From NCBI RefSeq assembly GCF_001625215.2, contig NC_030388.2, positions 19,714,058-19,778,057 on the forward strand: 64,000 nt of DNA, given 5' to 3'. Below the pieces are notes generated by a model. The model was not told where the DNA came from, made no database searches, and worked only from the letters and a program-made list of their open reading frames with translations. A program made the translations under genes and the position numbers. This document shows positions 12,430 through 26,084 of this stretch, piece after piece; position 1 is the first letter of the stretch; every line of letters starts with the position of its first letter. Source of the DNA: Daucus carota subsp. sativus. Lineage: Eukaryota > Streptophyta > Magnoliopsida > Apiales > Apiaceae.

Positions 12430-15400
12430 TTACCAATCTATGCCAAGATCTTTTGAGTGGAAGAGTTTATCAATGTACAGAATCACTGCAGCAGATGCGC
12501 CAATATATATCTGCATCTGAGTCCTCGCCGAAACCTCTGAACTCAAAATCAAAATAAAAATCCGGGATCGCCTTTAGAACAAGTAACATATGAGATAAAC
12601 TACTTACAAATAATCAGTATATATACACACTTCCAGTATGACGGCATCTTGCTGTTTACACCTTTCAATAAGCAATTTGCCAAGATTTTTGACCGAGGAG
12701 AAACAAAGCATGCATTAGATTATCAATTATTTCTTTTGCACAAAAATGTTATTTACAGCTTACAAAAACAGCCGAGAAGGATCACAAACTTTTGAGTTGT
12801 ATAGTTGTCTGATATGAAGGTTTTACTGACATATAAGACATTACAGTATTCATTTGTCATTTACCATCCTCCTGAGTACTTGCTACCCTAGGCTTTTATA
12901 AAGGGGTCAAAGGAAACTATTTCTAATTATGCTTAAGCTAAACAGGGTAATACCATAAAAGGGAAACAATTTTCAATCACAGTGTATTTGCCAGAAAAAA
13001 CTCGATGCTAGGAACACAAAGGCCTCATTTGTTTTAATATAACCCACTAACTGCTAGTTCCTTTCAATTGAAATGGGTTGACACTGTTTGGTTCCCTGAA
13101 TTTTAAAATTAGACGAAGTAACTTATAGTTCCAAGGTATTTGTGGTTACTACAAAACAAGGGAACCTAGTTGCCTAGGTTCCCCATAGTGACCACAAATT
13201 ACGTAGCATTTGATTTTTGTAATTATCCAATGTACCATGATTAACTATGCAAGTTCTTACCTAAATAGCACATACAAACCAAATCAGTGAAATTTAAGTT
13301 TCATATATGGGTACATCACCAACTCCAAGTACGTTAACACCAAAGTTTCTACATGTCTCAGAAAATGTATTGTAGAATGAAATAATCTGTCAAAGATTGA
13401 CTCACCATCTTCATTGAGCTTCATTAGAAGTTGTGCTTTCGTGGGAAGAGCATACATGCCTGCAGCGACAGCTTTCCTGATAGCCCAATTATGGTGTGGA
13501 GCAAACACCTGCGCATAAGCTGTTGAAGCTGGACTCTTCAGGGAATTCTCACTGCCAAAGAAAAACAAAGCAATAGATAAGGACACATGCAGTTTCTGCA
13601 GCTCTCCCATTGTGAAAATTTAGTATACTGACTTAAAGATGCTAAACAGCGCAAAGAAACTATTTGAATCCTGCTTTTCTTCAAGACGTGCAAAACAACA
13701 AATAAGTGTATAAACCTTGTACAGATTCTACTCATATATTCTTATTGAGCTTATTTATGTATTCAATAGTATACATAGGATCATTTGATTAACAAACTTG
13801 TGCCAAGCTCAGATTTCAATCAATAGAGCTAGTAAATTAAGTGACCCATGAAATATGACACTCATTTACCATTTATAAGCCCCATTGAAATCTGGGGAAG
13901 CAATAGGGCTATTTTTTGCTATGAGTTGCTAATATTCAATTTTTAGGTAATTTCACTCATCTTTCATGTGACCTCTTCCATTTTGTTACATGTATTAACT
14001 AAAAAAATTACACACATACAATTCATAAAAATATATAAGAAAAAAATTACTGATTTCCTGTACGATGTCCTTTTACAGCGAGGATGGAGGGGAAATATAA
14101 TTTTAATATATATCTTTGTCATTCGATTAGTTATAGTGCATATAAAGGCTATAAATGTTAAGGTCCTAGACAAATATTGATAGAGCAAGTACAGTAGTCC
14201 AACCCATTATATTAGTACTCTGTGTACATCCTCTTTTTTTTTTGTGAGACGACCAATAGTCCCAAAACCAAAAGTTCTGTAGTCAATAATGACATTTCTT
14301 CTGGATAACCTTAGCACCATGTCTCATAACATCTTTCCACTAGGAAGATCTATATTTTTCTTTCCACAACAGCTAACTTAATCCTAAGCTAAGTTGATCC
14401 TTGAGACAAAAAGAATTTTCCTTTGTCCTAATACATTAATTCTCATAGGTTATTATCAGCCTTTGTCTACATTGAGATACTTAAATAAAATTGTTCTAGA
14501 TGACCTTTTAATGGCATACCATAAGCCAAGAAAACCACTCATGAGTCATGATCAACAATAATCGAATTCCCACCAATTACCCTAGGCTCAGATGGATCCG
14601 AATCCACAGGGTTTGACTTGGATTTAAAGAGAAGTAGGAGAATAAAGCAAGTTAGTTCTCCACTGTTGTCTATGTATCCAATCCATAAGATTCTGAGATG
14701 TTGAAGATAATTTGTCCCGGGGATTTACTTTGGTGTTGTGGAAAGAACATTACAGATTTTTTTAGTGGATTGGGGAGAAACAACAGAAGTTAGCATGATG
14801 GAGAGAAGGTGGGGAGACAAAGAAATGCCTAGATGACAATGGGGTGTGTTTTCTCATCTCTGTCTGAATAAAGGTGACAATGAACAGAGAGTATTAATAT
14901 TGTGGCCTGGGCTAGTTACAACTCTGGCAGGGTATAAAGAAGTAATTATTGGGCTATCAATATTGTATTTGTCTTTATCGGACCCTATGCTAATAGCCTA
15001 TCAATATATTATTGTTATTATCACTATTCAAAAGCGGCAGTGACACAACTCATAGGAGTTCATAATCAAATTAGTTTTCCCCTCCATCCTCACTATGAGC
15101 GAGATCCTACAAGAAATCGAGAATTTTTTAACACACATTTTTCAAGAATCTTACTAGAGTGACAATAAAGGTATCAGCTTGTAGCCATTCATCCCATTAA
15201 AATAGCATATACACATAAAAATGCTCCAAACGAAAACAAAAACATACTCGGTAGCTATAATCTGCTCAAACAAAACCCGGACCATATCAAGACCGCGCTT
15301 CACCCTCAACAAATTCCTCGTATGACTGCCACCCTTCCTCACACAGTTAGACTCGATATCTCCATCCATCATTGCTTGTAACGTCGATATTGACTTGGAC

Positions 15401-16048
15401 GCCTCGACAAGATCATCAACCTAAGTATACACATCAAACCACCCAATCCAGATTCCGATCAATAAACCCACTCAAACATATCAAATTCAACAATTCTACA
15501 CAATATCCTTACTTCATAAACGAATCCTTTTCAAAATAATCAACCTAAGTATACATACACATATCATACTCACTTCCAATGACAAATATCGATCAAAATA
15601 TGCCATAAATACATCAAAATTCAGTCATTCAACTTGAATCAAATGAAACAAACAACTCGATTCCAAAATAATCAACCAAGATAATGCATATCATATTAAT
15701 CTAACCAAACATATATTCGCTTGCTTCCGAGACACAAAATCACAAAATACACATATCATCAATTAATCACTGAAACAAAAAAACATATAAAGCAGATTGA
15801 GATTGAGTAGCAGGAGTTACTTTGGCGACGTAATCCATCTCGGCGAAGCGAAAGGCGATACCGAGACACCGAAAGAGGGGAGACACGAGAGAACACGCAT
15901 TTGAGAACGGCGCAAGCTCCATGGTACAGCTATCTAGGGTTTCTGAAGTAGTGTTGTTAGTATCATCATCTTTGTTGATTGAGTTGCTGAGAGATTTAAA
16001 TGCTTCGGCTATTTTACGCAGCGGCTTGTTGTTGTCATCGGCGGCCAT
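12430..16048 (-). CDS. ACD11: ACD11: glycolipid/ceramide-1-phosphate transfer protein
   Basis: Four exons: 16048..15821, 15420..15248, 13551..13406 and 12536..12430. Phases are consistent (0, 2, 1) and the product is 217 aa, close to the roughly 206 aa of Arabidopsis ACD11. The protein is one GLTP domain. Seen: FSNACSLVSPLFRCLGIAF, then MDYVAKVDDLVEAS, then the lipid-headgroup Arg pair in RNLLRVKRGLDMV, the His of FAPHHNWAIRKAV, and the terminal DKLFHSKDLGIDW. In Arabidopsis ACD11 moves ceramide-1-phosphate between membranes in the cytosol, and its loss triggers accelerated cell death (family knowledge). The N-terminus here is somewhat longer, with an Asp/Asn/Thr-rich stretch near residues 25-40. 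The start is the first ATG, in the conserved context ending PLRKIAEAF. Introns 2 and 3 hold repeats. A nested pair of MULEs begins 131 bp upstream of the ATG, so the core promoter is either very short or provided by transposon DNA. Confidence 0.93.
13138..13199. repeat. Imperfect hairpin in ACD11 intron 3
   Basis: The arms atttgtggttactac..gggaacctag and cctaggttcc..tagtgaccacaaat are near reverse complements, giving a stem of roughly 27 bp with a very short loop. It could be a foldback MITE remnant. Its strand and effect on ACD11 RNA are unknown. Confidence 0.6.
14035..15137. mobile_element. Possible TIR element inside ACD11 intron 2
   Basis: The left part (aaaaaaattactgatttcc, then gcgaggatggaggggaaa) and the reverse complement of the right part (aaaaaattctcgatttc, then gtgaggatggaggggaaa) match over about 60 bp with gaps. 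This suggests a roughly 1.1-kb inverted-repeat transposon. I found no convincing target duplication, so the boundaries and superfamily are open. Confidence 0.45.
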
Positions 16049-16178
16049 TGAAGAAGAGGGATTTTGGTTGTTTCAGTTTTGAGTAATGGAGTCAGATTTG
16101 GTCATCGAAATGCTGTAAGTTCAGACCAAGTACAAACTCATCTATGTGGCAATGGTGAAGAGAAAGGAGTTTTTGTGA

Positions 16179-17619
16179 GGGAAAATAGACCACTCAATTT
16201 ATTGTTTGTTTAGAAATTTGCCACCGAACTATATATTTTTTCTTTATATCATTAATGTTAGGTTCGGATTTATTTTTTTCCACTAACGTTAAGTTCGGAT
16301 TTGATTATTAACATTATATTATTCTTTTTAGCATTATTGAAACATAATGATGGTCCGCAATATTATGGTGATATGATATGTGTCTATATTTTTATATGTA
16401 ATACTCCATATGAGTCCTAAGTAGTTTACCTTACAGGACGAGAATTTGACACATATTTTAAGGCTTCTAAAAGATTTAGTTTCATAATTTTTTTTAATTT
16501 TTTTCCCGAATAAAAATTATGCATTTGAATTTAGGCTTAATGACCTTTTAGCCCTTGAAGTTTGGGTAGAAGTTCCGATGCGGCCTCGAAGTTTAAAAAC
16601 GTTCCTTTCGACCCTCAAAATATCTTTGTCATACCTTTTAACCCTTATGGCGTATACCGGTATATAACAGGGTGGACAAAATTGACATTTCACACATGAG
16701 GTTTAAAAAGGGCATTAAACATTAAAGGTTAAAAGAAACATCTAATGTATTTTAATGTATTCTTTAGGGGTTAAAAGGAACGAGATGTATACTTTAAAGG
16801 TTAAAAGGTACGCCCAAACTTTACCCCGAATATGAATTGTCAAGTTTATCCCCCGATTTATACCGGTTTTTTTAAAAAGGGCTAAAAGGTATGGAAAAGA
16901 TACTTTGAGGGTCGAAAGATACGTTTTTAAACTTCGAGGCCGCATCGGAACTTACACCCATACTTCGAGGGCTAAAAGGTCATTAAGCCTTGAATTTATA
17001 TACACAAAAATGAAAATCTCAAAATTAAATTATGAAAATTTGTTTTATAAGAAATGAGAACCTTAAAATACGTGTCTATAAAAAAAATTGGAGAGCGGGG
17101 GGAGTAATAATAACATAAATGAGCGGTAAAATCGAGAATAATTGTATATATATTGTCTACTTTTTTTTATAGTATTCGTCCTTATTTTTTTACAATAGTA
17201 TAATAATTGTAGATGACATCTAACCTTGATTTTTATGAAACTATATATAATATAGAGAATAGACAATCATAACTTTTATTTGGCAAAAAAATAAAAATAA
17301 TTTATGAAACTAAATCTTTTAGAATTTTTAAAATACATGTCAAACTCTCGTCCTCCAAGGTCAACTATCCAGGGGACATATAAAGTAATATATACAAAGA
17401 TATAGACACATATCAGATCTTCATAATATACCGCAGACTACCACTATATTTTAATAATACTAAAAAAATAACATAATGTTAATAATCAAATCCGAACCTA
17501 AGGTTAGTGACTAAAAAAAATCCGAACCTAACATTAGTGACAAAAAAGAAAAAAATTATAGTTCGGAGGCAAATTTCTAAACAAACAATAAGTTGAGTGG
17601 CGAAAAAATCTATTTTCCC
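16179..17619. mobile_element. Mutator-like element (long TIRs, 9-bp duplication) upstream of ACD11
   Basis: A 1441-bp element beginning GGGAAAATAGACCACTCAA and ending with the near reverse complement. The inverted arms extend inward for over 300 bp. It is flanked by the exact 9-bp duplication TTTTTGTGA (16170-16178 and 17620-17628). Long TIRs plus a 9-bp duplication define MULEs. No transposase was seen, so it is non-autonomous. A second MULE is inserted in its middle. Confidence 0.9.
16534..16989. mobile_element. Small MULE nested inside the larger MULE
   Basis: A 456-bp element with ends GGCTTAATGACCTTTTAGCC and its near reverse complement (arms about 100 bp or more). It is flanked by the exact 9-bp duplication TTGAATTTA (16525-16533 and 16990-16998). 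It must be younger than the element it interrupts. Confidence 0.9.
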
Positions 17620-17628
17620 TTTTTGTGA

Positions 17629-18480
17629 ATTTTGGATGAGTTTGTTTAAATTATAAGATTAATTGAGATTTTAGTGGATTTTCTTTAGTCTTTGGATTTT
17701 AATAATGAAATATGTGATTTTAATTTTATATGATTTCTTGATAAAATCTCCTTTGATATAAATTCTTTAGGATATTTCAAAATCTCATAAATTCTGGTGG
17801 GTCAAAAACCTTAAAATACATCGAAATTTTTTGTATAATCCATCATTTTATTAAATTTTAAAAAACCTATTAGTATTTGAATACCATCAAATTTTAATCG
17901 ATTTTAAACAATCACAATTTAATACCATCAGATTTTAAAGCATAATTTAAAATTCTAATTGAATACCACCAGATTTTGAAAAATAATTTAAAATTCGAAT
18001 TGAGTACCCGAAGATTATAATGAATTTCAAACAATCGCAATCAAATAACCTCGAAGTTCATGAATAAAAAAAATATTTTAAAATTCCAACATAATACACC
18101 CATGTAAAGCGTTTATGTGAAATATTTAAGAGAACGAGATTTTGCTATACTTGCCATATGCAGCGAGAAAGAGAATATTGCACCATTATTGAGTTCAAAA
18201 GGTTAATGTACAATTTTTTTATTTTTAAAATTTAAATTTATGCAGCTATACAAAATTTTTCTTTTTCATACAATTATTTATATTATATTATTATTAATTT
18301 TTATAATTAATAAAATAATCTCTTATCTAAATAGATAAATTAAAAAATTATATTCACTTACAAAAATTTTAACACAATAAGCCACTGTCCGAACTCAGAA
18401 GTAGCGAAAAGGTAAGAAGAGAATAAAACTTACAAAAAGTAATCAAAAGTACAGAATCAAGACAACTGCATTCTAATTTC
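17629..18480. other. AT-rich spacer between ACD11 and AGD12
   Basis: From about 17640 to 18105 the DNA has repeated phrases such as aataccatcaaattttaa, aataccatcagattttaa and aataccaccagattttga, the look of one arm of an old MITE. Related phrases recur at about 61.9-62.2 kb. The stretch before 18480 probably holds the AGD12 promoter. No gene was seen. Confidence 0.45.
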
Positions 18481-18938
18481 TAATTCTCTCTCTTTCTCTG
18501 TTCTCCTAAAGCCTAAACAGCAATCAAAATTCCCTTGTTCTTCTTGCTATTCTCCTTGGTAAGTTCCATATCAGATCTTCTTTCCATTTTTTTTATGTAA
18601 AATGATTTTGAAGCAAGATCATAAAGTTTGATGATTTGCCGCATTTAATACCAACATTTTGATTGATTGTATAAGTAGAGGAAAATTGTATTCTTAAGTA
18701 CTTGATTGATTAATTAATTAGTTCAGCTATACATTTATAGTACAAGAAATGAATTCAGTTCTTACTGAAATGCAGAGTTAAAAATAGTTTCTTTTGTGGT
18801 TTATGGTTGTAAAGCTTGAAACTTTATCTAATTAGTCTTTTGAATTGGGTAATTATATGTGATTTTTTTTTTGTTATTATGTGTATACAGTTGGTAAAGG
18901 AAGGTATTGTTGGATATTGGTGGTGAGTTAGCAGAGCA

Positions 18939-21900
18939 ATGAGTTACGATAAACCTGAGCCTGGGCTAGACTCAGGTGTGCTCCTACGGATACCTAATCG
19001 ATTATGTTTATTAATCACTTCATCGATCAAGTGTTGCCTCGTTCTTTGCGTTAATGTCTTGAAAAGCTTGTTTTGTCTTTTCCTAGTTTATGATTCCTTT
19101 TCTCATTTTATGCTTTACTCATATATGTGGTTAGAGTGTATAGTTTGCTATTCTCTTGAAAGTGTAAAAGTCGACTAGCTAGGAACTTATATGGGACTGA
19201 GGACTAGTAGTCGGATATATGGTGGCAGATTGTTTGCACATTCCGAAGAATTTCCTATATAGTGTTAGTGGGTTGGTTTTAATCCCAACTGATCCCAGAA
19301 ATTGCAGTGTAAAAGATTGTGAAGACTGATATTCCAAGTGTAATTTGTAAAGACTTGTGTAAATATTGACTTCCGTAAATCAATTTCTAAAATCATCATG
19401 TAGTGTCATGATTTATGTGGTAGCTGTATATATAACTTTCAGAAGTGGACTCACATATTTGAGTACAAACCCCATAAGAGGGGTTAACTCGACATTTTTT
19501 CTGTTATGCAGGCAAAAGAAAACTAAAGTATCTGTTGCTTGAAAAAGATAATCGTGTTTGTGCTGATTGTTCTGCTCCAGAACCCAAATGGGCGTAAGTG
19601 CTATCAAGTTGGTTAATGTGTTATCTGCAGTATTCCATTTCTCCGCCAAATATGCAATCAATGGTTATGTAATATTGAATAATGCTGTTTGTATTGTATG
19701 GGTTGCTGTTGTTCAAGAAGTCTGCAATGTCCTTTATTTTTTGGTTTCACTAAAATGTGTTTTGTATGGTATATGGTTGCTAAAACTCAATGTTACATGG
19801 TTTCTAATCTAAGAGCATGGATCATTTTAAATTTTTTACTTTTAAGATAGAGACCAAGTTGAACCAACTTTTTATTGATGCTAAGAACCCAATGTAGGCA
19901 CTAGGCAGTAATCCCGGACCCAATGTAGGCATTAATAAATATTTAGGTTAGATTTCGAACTCAACTCGGTCGTTAACAAACTCGAGTTCGAACATGAAAA
20001 ATTGATTGATAAGCTAATCGAGTTTGGCTCGACTCATTAAGAAAAAACTCGACTCGGCTCGGTTCGTTTACAGCCCTATCCAAGAACATAGTGGTCAAGG
20101 ACCGGAGGAAGACTGGTAATAGCATACCAAGGACCGTACTTTTGTTGCGGATAATTAGTGTTCGTGTTTGTGGCTTTATTACTGGAAGTCTACATAGTTT
20201 GAGGAGGCCTACAGGATTGTTAGAAGATATTTTTTAAATATATGTTGCAAAATCAAGCTGACCCTCAAAACATGTATTCTCAGACCACCTTGCAGTTATA
20301 AATACATGTGAAAATGTACTTAGGCTATGGGTTAATGTTTATGATATGTGAATAACAGAAACTATATCCTTAACTTCCCCACACACAGAATCGTAGGCAT
20401 GAATTTATTTTTCATAGCAAAATCTTCAATTTTTGTTATCTGAATCCTGAACGGTCAGTATTTATTATGGGTATGTAGAATACATTTTTTAATTTCCATT
20501 GTGAGTTATTAGAGGATTTGTTGAACTTGCGATTTCAGGTCTGCCAATATTGGAGTTTTTATATGTTTGAAATGTTGTGATGTGCATAGGAGTCTTGGTT
20601 CTCATGTTTCAAAGGTAAACTCTATTGCCCTCTTCCTTTCCCTCTCCTCTTCCTTTAGCTCCTGTATGCATTTTAGTATGTTAAGAGGTCATACATGTTT
20701 ACTTTTAGGTATAGTGATGTCTGAACTCTGAATACATAAGGTAGTATGTTAAAGATCTTCTCTAGTTTTTCAATTTTTAGGAATTGTCATGTCTACTTGT
20801 ATGAGGTTTCATGTTCCCGCAAAACAATGAAACCTAATAACCGGACATTATCTATGTTATCTTCATTTAGATATATGAATACACATTATGATTTGAATTT
20901 AACAAAATGTGTGTGTGGGTGGGTGGGTTGGGGGGGGGGGGGGGGGATTATTTTATGCATCTCCCATATGATAGTACTCAGAGCTAATAGGATTATTTTA
21001 TGTATCTTCCATATGATAGTACTCAGAGCTTATAAACAAAGACTGTCTTCAATCATCGGCAGTCATATTCAGATGGGCTGAGTACATTATCTAATATGTC
21101 TAATGTTAAACGAAATGTTACATTCTATTTTTTTTGGTGCCGGGTATATGTATAGAGGTGGTCTTTTTTGTATTGTAAGGAGAAATCAGTTCATATGCTT
21201 GCAAAACTACCGCCTTTTCAACGTCCACGCATAAGCAATTTTCCTAATTGCCATTGAATTTCATCTTAGATGTCGAATGGATATGAACGTGCTATGTATT
21301 TCCATATAACTGTTTTTTCTTTTTAGTACAATGAAGTTTTTGAGTTATTCATGTTTCCTGAGTTTTCCCATCATTATGCTTACATGTTATTAATCCTTAG
21401 GACTATGTAGTTATAATTAAACCTGCTACATGTGGCGGCAGGTTTTATCTGTGACACTAGATGATTGGGATGATGATCAAATCGATTCAATGATCGAAGT
21501 AGGTGGGAATGCTGCTGCGAATTCAATCTATGAGGCTTGTATTCCTGAAGGAGTCTCAAAGCCGGGACCTGATGCTAGTCACGAGGAACGTTCTAAATTT
21601 ATTAGGTCAGATTGCCGCAAGTCAATTTTTGTTCAAAAGCAACTTTTTAATTAAGCTACATTGTAACATGAATACTATCTGTTTTGTTGCCTAATTTGAA
21701 ATTCTCTTTGGTCAATCCGATTTATACTCTCTCAATCTGGTAATAACAATTGAGTCTCTAACTTTCCTGGTGGAAGCACTCACTAGGGATGCCAAACATT
21801 GCCAAACCATCATAAAAGTCGCCTATCTCCCATATTTACTTATATTACATAATTCTATAAATATAAAGGTACGGTGACATATGTCATTTGGACAAATGTA

Positions 21901-24096
21901 TATGCTCTAACCATTTATTGGGGGTGCTGAAACTTTGCAACTTTTGTTGACACTCTTTGTGACCCTTGTATGTCCAGTCGAAAGGCACCTAGAGTGCGTC
22001 ATAGAAAATGACACTCTTTTGGCACCCTGTACTGGATATGCACTTAGATATCAATTGGCATGATGCCTTGAACAGATTCTGAAAAATACTTTTGAGTAAC
22101 CTCATTTTTTATCCAATATATTTATTTTTTAATTTCCACCTTCTGCAGAGCTAAGTATGAGAATGAAGACTTTCTAGAGCCCAGCTTGCGAATTATGTCA
22201 AATTCATCTGACAGGGATTCTCCTAAGAGAAGTTCCTCACAGAAATTTGTGGATGATTTAAGAAGTAGTTCATCAAAGAATACGGTAATTTTGTCATTTG
22301 CATCTGCTTTATGTACCCTTTCAATGTGTATTCAATACTCGATAAAGTCTGAGAATATTATAAATATATTCTTAGGAGTCAGTGCTACCATATTGAGTTT
22401 ATAAGAATTATAGTTAGTGTTCCTACTGCATCTACCGTTTCCACTTGACTATTTCATACGAAGATTCATTTCACACATGTAATGATGTTAGTCTAGGTTT
22501 AACGTTTGGGCACTGAAAAACATAGCCAGTATGGATATTAGTATTACTTGTGTTTAGTTCTATATTTAATTACTTTCATCCATCTGACAGCAGGAAGCCA
22601 TGGTGGTATTTATTGGAATACTAAAGGTCAAAGTGATTGAGGGCAGAAATTTGGCTGTTCGAGATGTGAGGACAAGTGACCCTTATGTTCTCCTGCGGCT
22701 TGGAGAGCAGGTTTTGTTATTCTATATGCTAATGATCTTTTGTATGATTAGAAAGGTGATAGGTTAGGATGTTATAACAGGCGATACTTCTCAAGGTGTC
22801 AACATCCTTACACAGTCTTTACTTTAGTTTTAACGTGCAGATTTACCTTACCAAGAGCAGGGAAACATGTTAGTTTAGCTATTTTTTTTCAATCCCATGT
22901 AGAGATTTATTTTATATGAGTTTTTTTTTTCTGTGATTAGAAGGTCCAAACAACTGTTGTCAAAAGCAATTTGAATCCTGTATGGAACGAGGAACTGATG
23001 CTTTCTGTCCCTCAGGATTATGGACTCTTGAAAGTGGTATTATACGATTACTTTCTCATTCATGACAATTTCTTCATTAATAAATTATTGGTATTCTTTT
23101 TTTCTCAACTCAACCTCAGAAACCCATCTATCTATATTATATGATTGAAGTCGAACAAAAGAACTTCAGTAGTCGGTCACTTGGGCCAGCCTAAATTGAT
23201 AAAATATATAAATTGGTTGATCTTTTGTCGTCAGTAAAATAATTGCAAGTCTAAAAGAAATTTCAATTAGTCTAAAGACTCTAAACTACATATAAGTTAA
23301 TGTTCTGCAATCAAACTAATAATATATATTACCTATTAAAAGCAGGGTCTTAAATAGTATAAATAATTAAGTAATAAAGAAAAATGATTCATCAAAAAAT
23401 ATTTATATTAAAATGCACAAATAATTATAATATGGAGTCTTAAAATAGATCCTACTAACTATTGGTAATATATTTTCTTTTTCCAAATTTCTGAGAGACT
23501 AATATATATTAATATACTGGCAAATGTTTCACAGTTTGTAATGCTTGTAAAGAACTACTAGAATTTCTTTATATCTTGATTAACTCCTCATTCCAAGTCC
23601 AATGTATCATTTTCTTTCAAAGGCCTCAAATTTCATTTGCATGTGATAGATTTCTTGTTTAGCATAATTTGTTGCCTGCGGAGAGCATCTACCTGCAATC
23701 AAATGATTTAAGCACATTCTTTGATGACATTCTTATAATATCTTATTCTCTTGTTGGTCCATTTTCGTATTCTGTTATTACTTGTTATAGATCCTGGGTC
23801 TTTTGATTCCACAGGAAGTTTATGATCAGGATACCTTTTCCGCTGATGACATTATGGGAGAAGCGGAGGTTGATATCCAGCCAATGGTAACCTCCGCAAT
23901 GGCATTTGGAGATGCTGGTATGTTTGGGGACATGCAGATTGGTAAATGGCTGAAATCAAATGACAATTGTCTAACAGAAGATAGCACAGTGAACATCATC
24001 GATGGTAAAGTGAAACAGAAGATGACTCTAAAGCTTCAGAATGTAGAATCTGGCGAAATGGATCTAGAAATAGAGTTGATGCCTCTCGACTCTTGA
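18939..24096 (+). CDS. AGD12: AGD12/ZAC: ArfGAP zinc finger plus C2 domain protein
   Basis: Eight coding exons: 18939..18975, 19512..19593, 20539..20614, 21442..21605, 22149..22284, 22591..22710, 22941..23036 and 23815..24096. All phases fit; product 330 aa (Arabidopsis AGD12 is about 337). The 5' leader is probably interrupted by an intron from about 18560 to 18891. The ArfGAP zinc finger is intact, CX2CX16CX2C at C29, C32, C49 and C52, followed by the Arg finger R57 in VHRSLG. A C2 domain starts near residue 170 (FIGILKVKVIEGRNLAVRD, SDPYVLLRLG, NPVWNEELMLSVP, VYDQDTFSADDIMGEAEV). The family activates GTP hydrolysis by ARF GTPases, and the C2 domain binds phosphoinositide/Ca2+ at membranes (family knowledge; the Arabidopsis protein is linked to root gravitropism). 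The start is chosen because exon 1 splices in frame to the zinc finger. The acceptor of exon 6 could be 3 nt later (CAGCAG). Confidence 0.93.
19925..20085. mobile_element. hAT-like terminal fragment with CTCGA words, in AGD12 intron 2
   Basis: The segment is dense in ACTCGA/CTCGAGTT words and ends GGTTCGTTTACAGCCCTA, which reads as a hAT terminus like the one at 11255. No left end or 8-bp duplication was found, so it is a truncated copy. Confidence 0.5.
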
Positions 24097-25510
24097 GCAA
24101 TAGTCAAATACAAAGTTGGTATACTGTTTTAATTTATTGCCACCAAAACTGCAGCATGTGATTTGTATCTTCTTTTCCAGCTAGCTAATGTTGAAATAGA
24201 TGTGAACCTGAGAAAAACTGAATATGATCAGGATTCAAGAGGGGAAGAAACTTGTTTACAACAGAGGTAGTCCTGTAATATGATTGATGTTCATGTAATA
24301 TATTCAGAAACAAAGAATTGAAAGCATTTTAGGAATTATTCCTGTACTGTAACATTTAGCAGGCCGGTTGTGCATTTGAATATTGCATGTACAAGCTTTG
24401 CACAACTGTTTCAGAAGAAAATTGAAAGGTTTTCTTGACACCTCTCTAGTTTTCTCCTCCGCGTCTTCCCCTTCTTGCTGCATTTCTGCAGTCTCTACTC
24501 GCCCCTATACGATGGAAGGACGATAGGTGTGAAAAATGAAAAAATCGCCAAAATTCCATTGTACAAGTTCAAAGTATCTTGGCAGAATGTTGTCTAATAT
24601 TGAATACCTGAACAGGATTTTACTCTATCTAATCTGGAACATTTGCCAATGACAAAAGGGAACTTGCTGGTTTATATTGTGTAGGTGTGCCCATCAAGCA
24701 AAGAACTGCTTCCAAGTTGGAAGTAATTTTTGTTCTTTTTTAGTACATTGGAAGGGAATAAGTAATTTTTACTGTAATAAAAATAGAAAACCCCAAGAAA
24801 AGATGAACTAAATATACCAAATAAAATAATGGTAACAAAAGCTAATAACTTGAACTTTTTATGGTCCATCTGGTTATCCAATGAGACCATTTCATTTATG
24901 ATGAGCTGAGTACTGCTGCAGTTGTTGGTGGATCTTAATCCAAAAAAATTGCACTTTGAAACCAAAGGCTTTCTTGTCTCTTGATTTTGACACTCTGCAC
25001 AAGGGTTGTTTCATTATCTACCAACAAATACTACTATAGGTTTAGGCGTTTAGCTATAATTAACATCTTAATTTATTGTAAACAGATATGCCAAAATCCC
25101 TTCCAATCTTGTTCCATGTTTCCTTTAAAAATAATATTACATGTGCATATAATAATATTATTATACTCTGACTTTTACTTTCAACTTTAATCCAGATAAA
25201 GATTAAAATTGTAAAATATTTCTGTTTAAAAAAGCTGATTTTAACATAAATTTATCCGTTTCAAAAAAAAATAAATTTATCATAACATATGAAATGAAAA
25301 GACTTTTTTGAATATGAATGTTCAGGTAAGTTCTTTCTTTTTCCTTTTACCTCGAATTTGTTCTTTAATTTTTATTTTATAATTCGTTAATTCGTCATTT
25401 GATGTCTCGAATTTGTCCCTGATTTATATCATTTTATAATTTATAAATTCACCGTGGGATGTGTAATGGGAGAGAATTTCATGTCACCCGCCTTTTATTC
25501 AACTACTGCA
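24097..25510. other. AGD12 3' region and spacer, no gene
   Basis: The first 300-400 bases are likely AGD12 3' UTR. The rest is AT-rich and has no coding resemblance that I can see on either strand. Confidence 0.5.
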
Positions 25511-25520
25511 AATAGTTTAC

Positions 25521-26074
25521 GGGTTAATTATCTAGTTGGTCACTGAAGTGGGCTTAATGTATCAATTTGGTCACTGAACTAAAAACGGTATCAAAATGGT
25601 CACTAAAGTCACCATAAATATCAAACAAGCACCTCGAAATATAAGTTCAAGCGGTAAAAATATTATTTATAGAGTTTTACACATTATTTTTAAATGCTAC
25701 CACAATCAACTAAAAGATTATAGATTCTAGTATTTATGATAATATATTTAGATTTTATCAAGTTTATTTATTATTTATTTTTATTATATAATTATTTTCT
25801 TTATTTTAATGAAAAATAAATAATAAATAAATTTGATAAAATCTAAATATATTATCATAAATACTAGAAGTCATAACCTTTTAGTTGGTTGTGGTAACAT
25901 TGAAAAATAATGTGTAAAACTCCATAAATCATATTTTTAATGCTTGAACTCATATTTCGAGGTACTTGTTTGACAATTTACTGTGACTTCGGTGACCATC
26001 TTGATACCGTTTTGAGTTCGGTGACCAACTTGATACATTAAGCTCACTTTAGTGACTAACTTGACAATTAACCC
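25521..26074. mobile_element. Foldback MULE, GGGTTAATTATC family, 554 bp
   Basis: Nearly the whole element is an inverted repeat: GGGTTAATTATCTAGTTGG on the left mirrors GTGACTAACTTGACAATTAACCC on the right, with small differences, and the arms meet near 25790. It is flanked by the exact 10-bp duplication AATAGTTTAC (25511-25520 and 26075-26084). It has no coding capacity. The terminal bases match those of the larger element at 62532-63680. Confidence 0.9.
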
Positions 26075-26084
26075 AATAGTTTAC

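Noticed and set aside
14846..15043. Small + strand open frame in ACD11 intron 2
   Set aside because: It lies within a probable TIR element and intron and resembles no protein.
20925..20947. Poly-G run in AGD12 intron 3
   Set aside because: A homopolymer after GTGGGTGGG repeats; possibly real or a sequencing artefact, with no functional reading.
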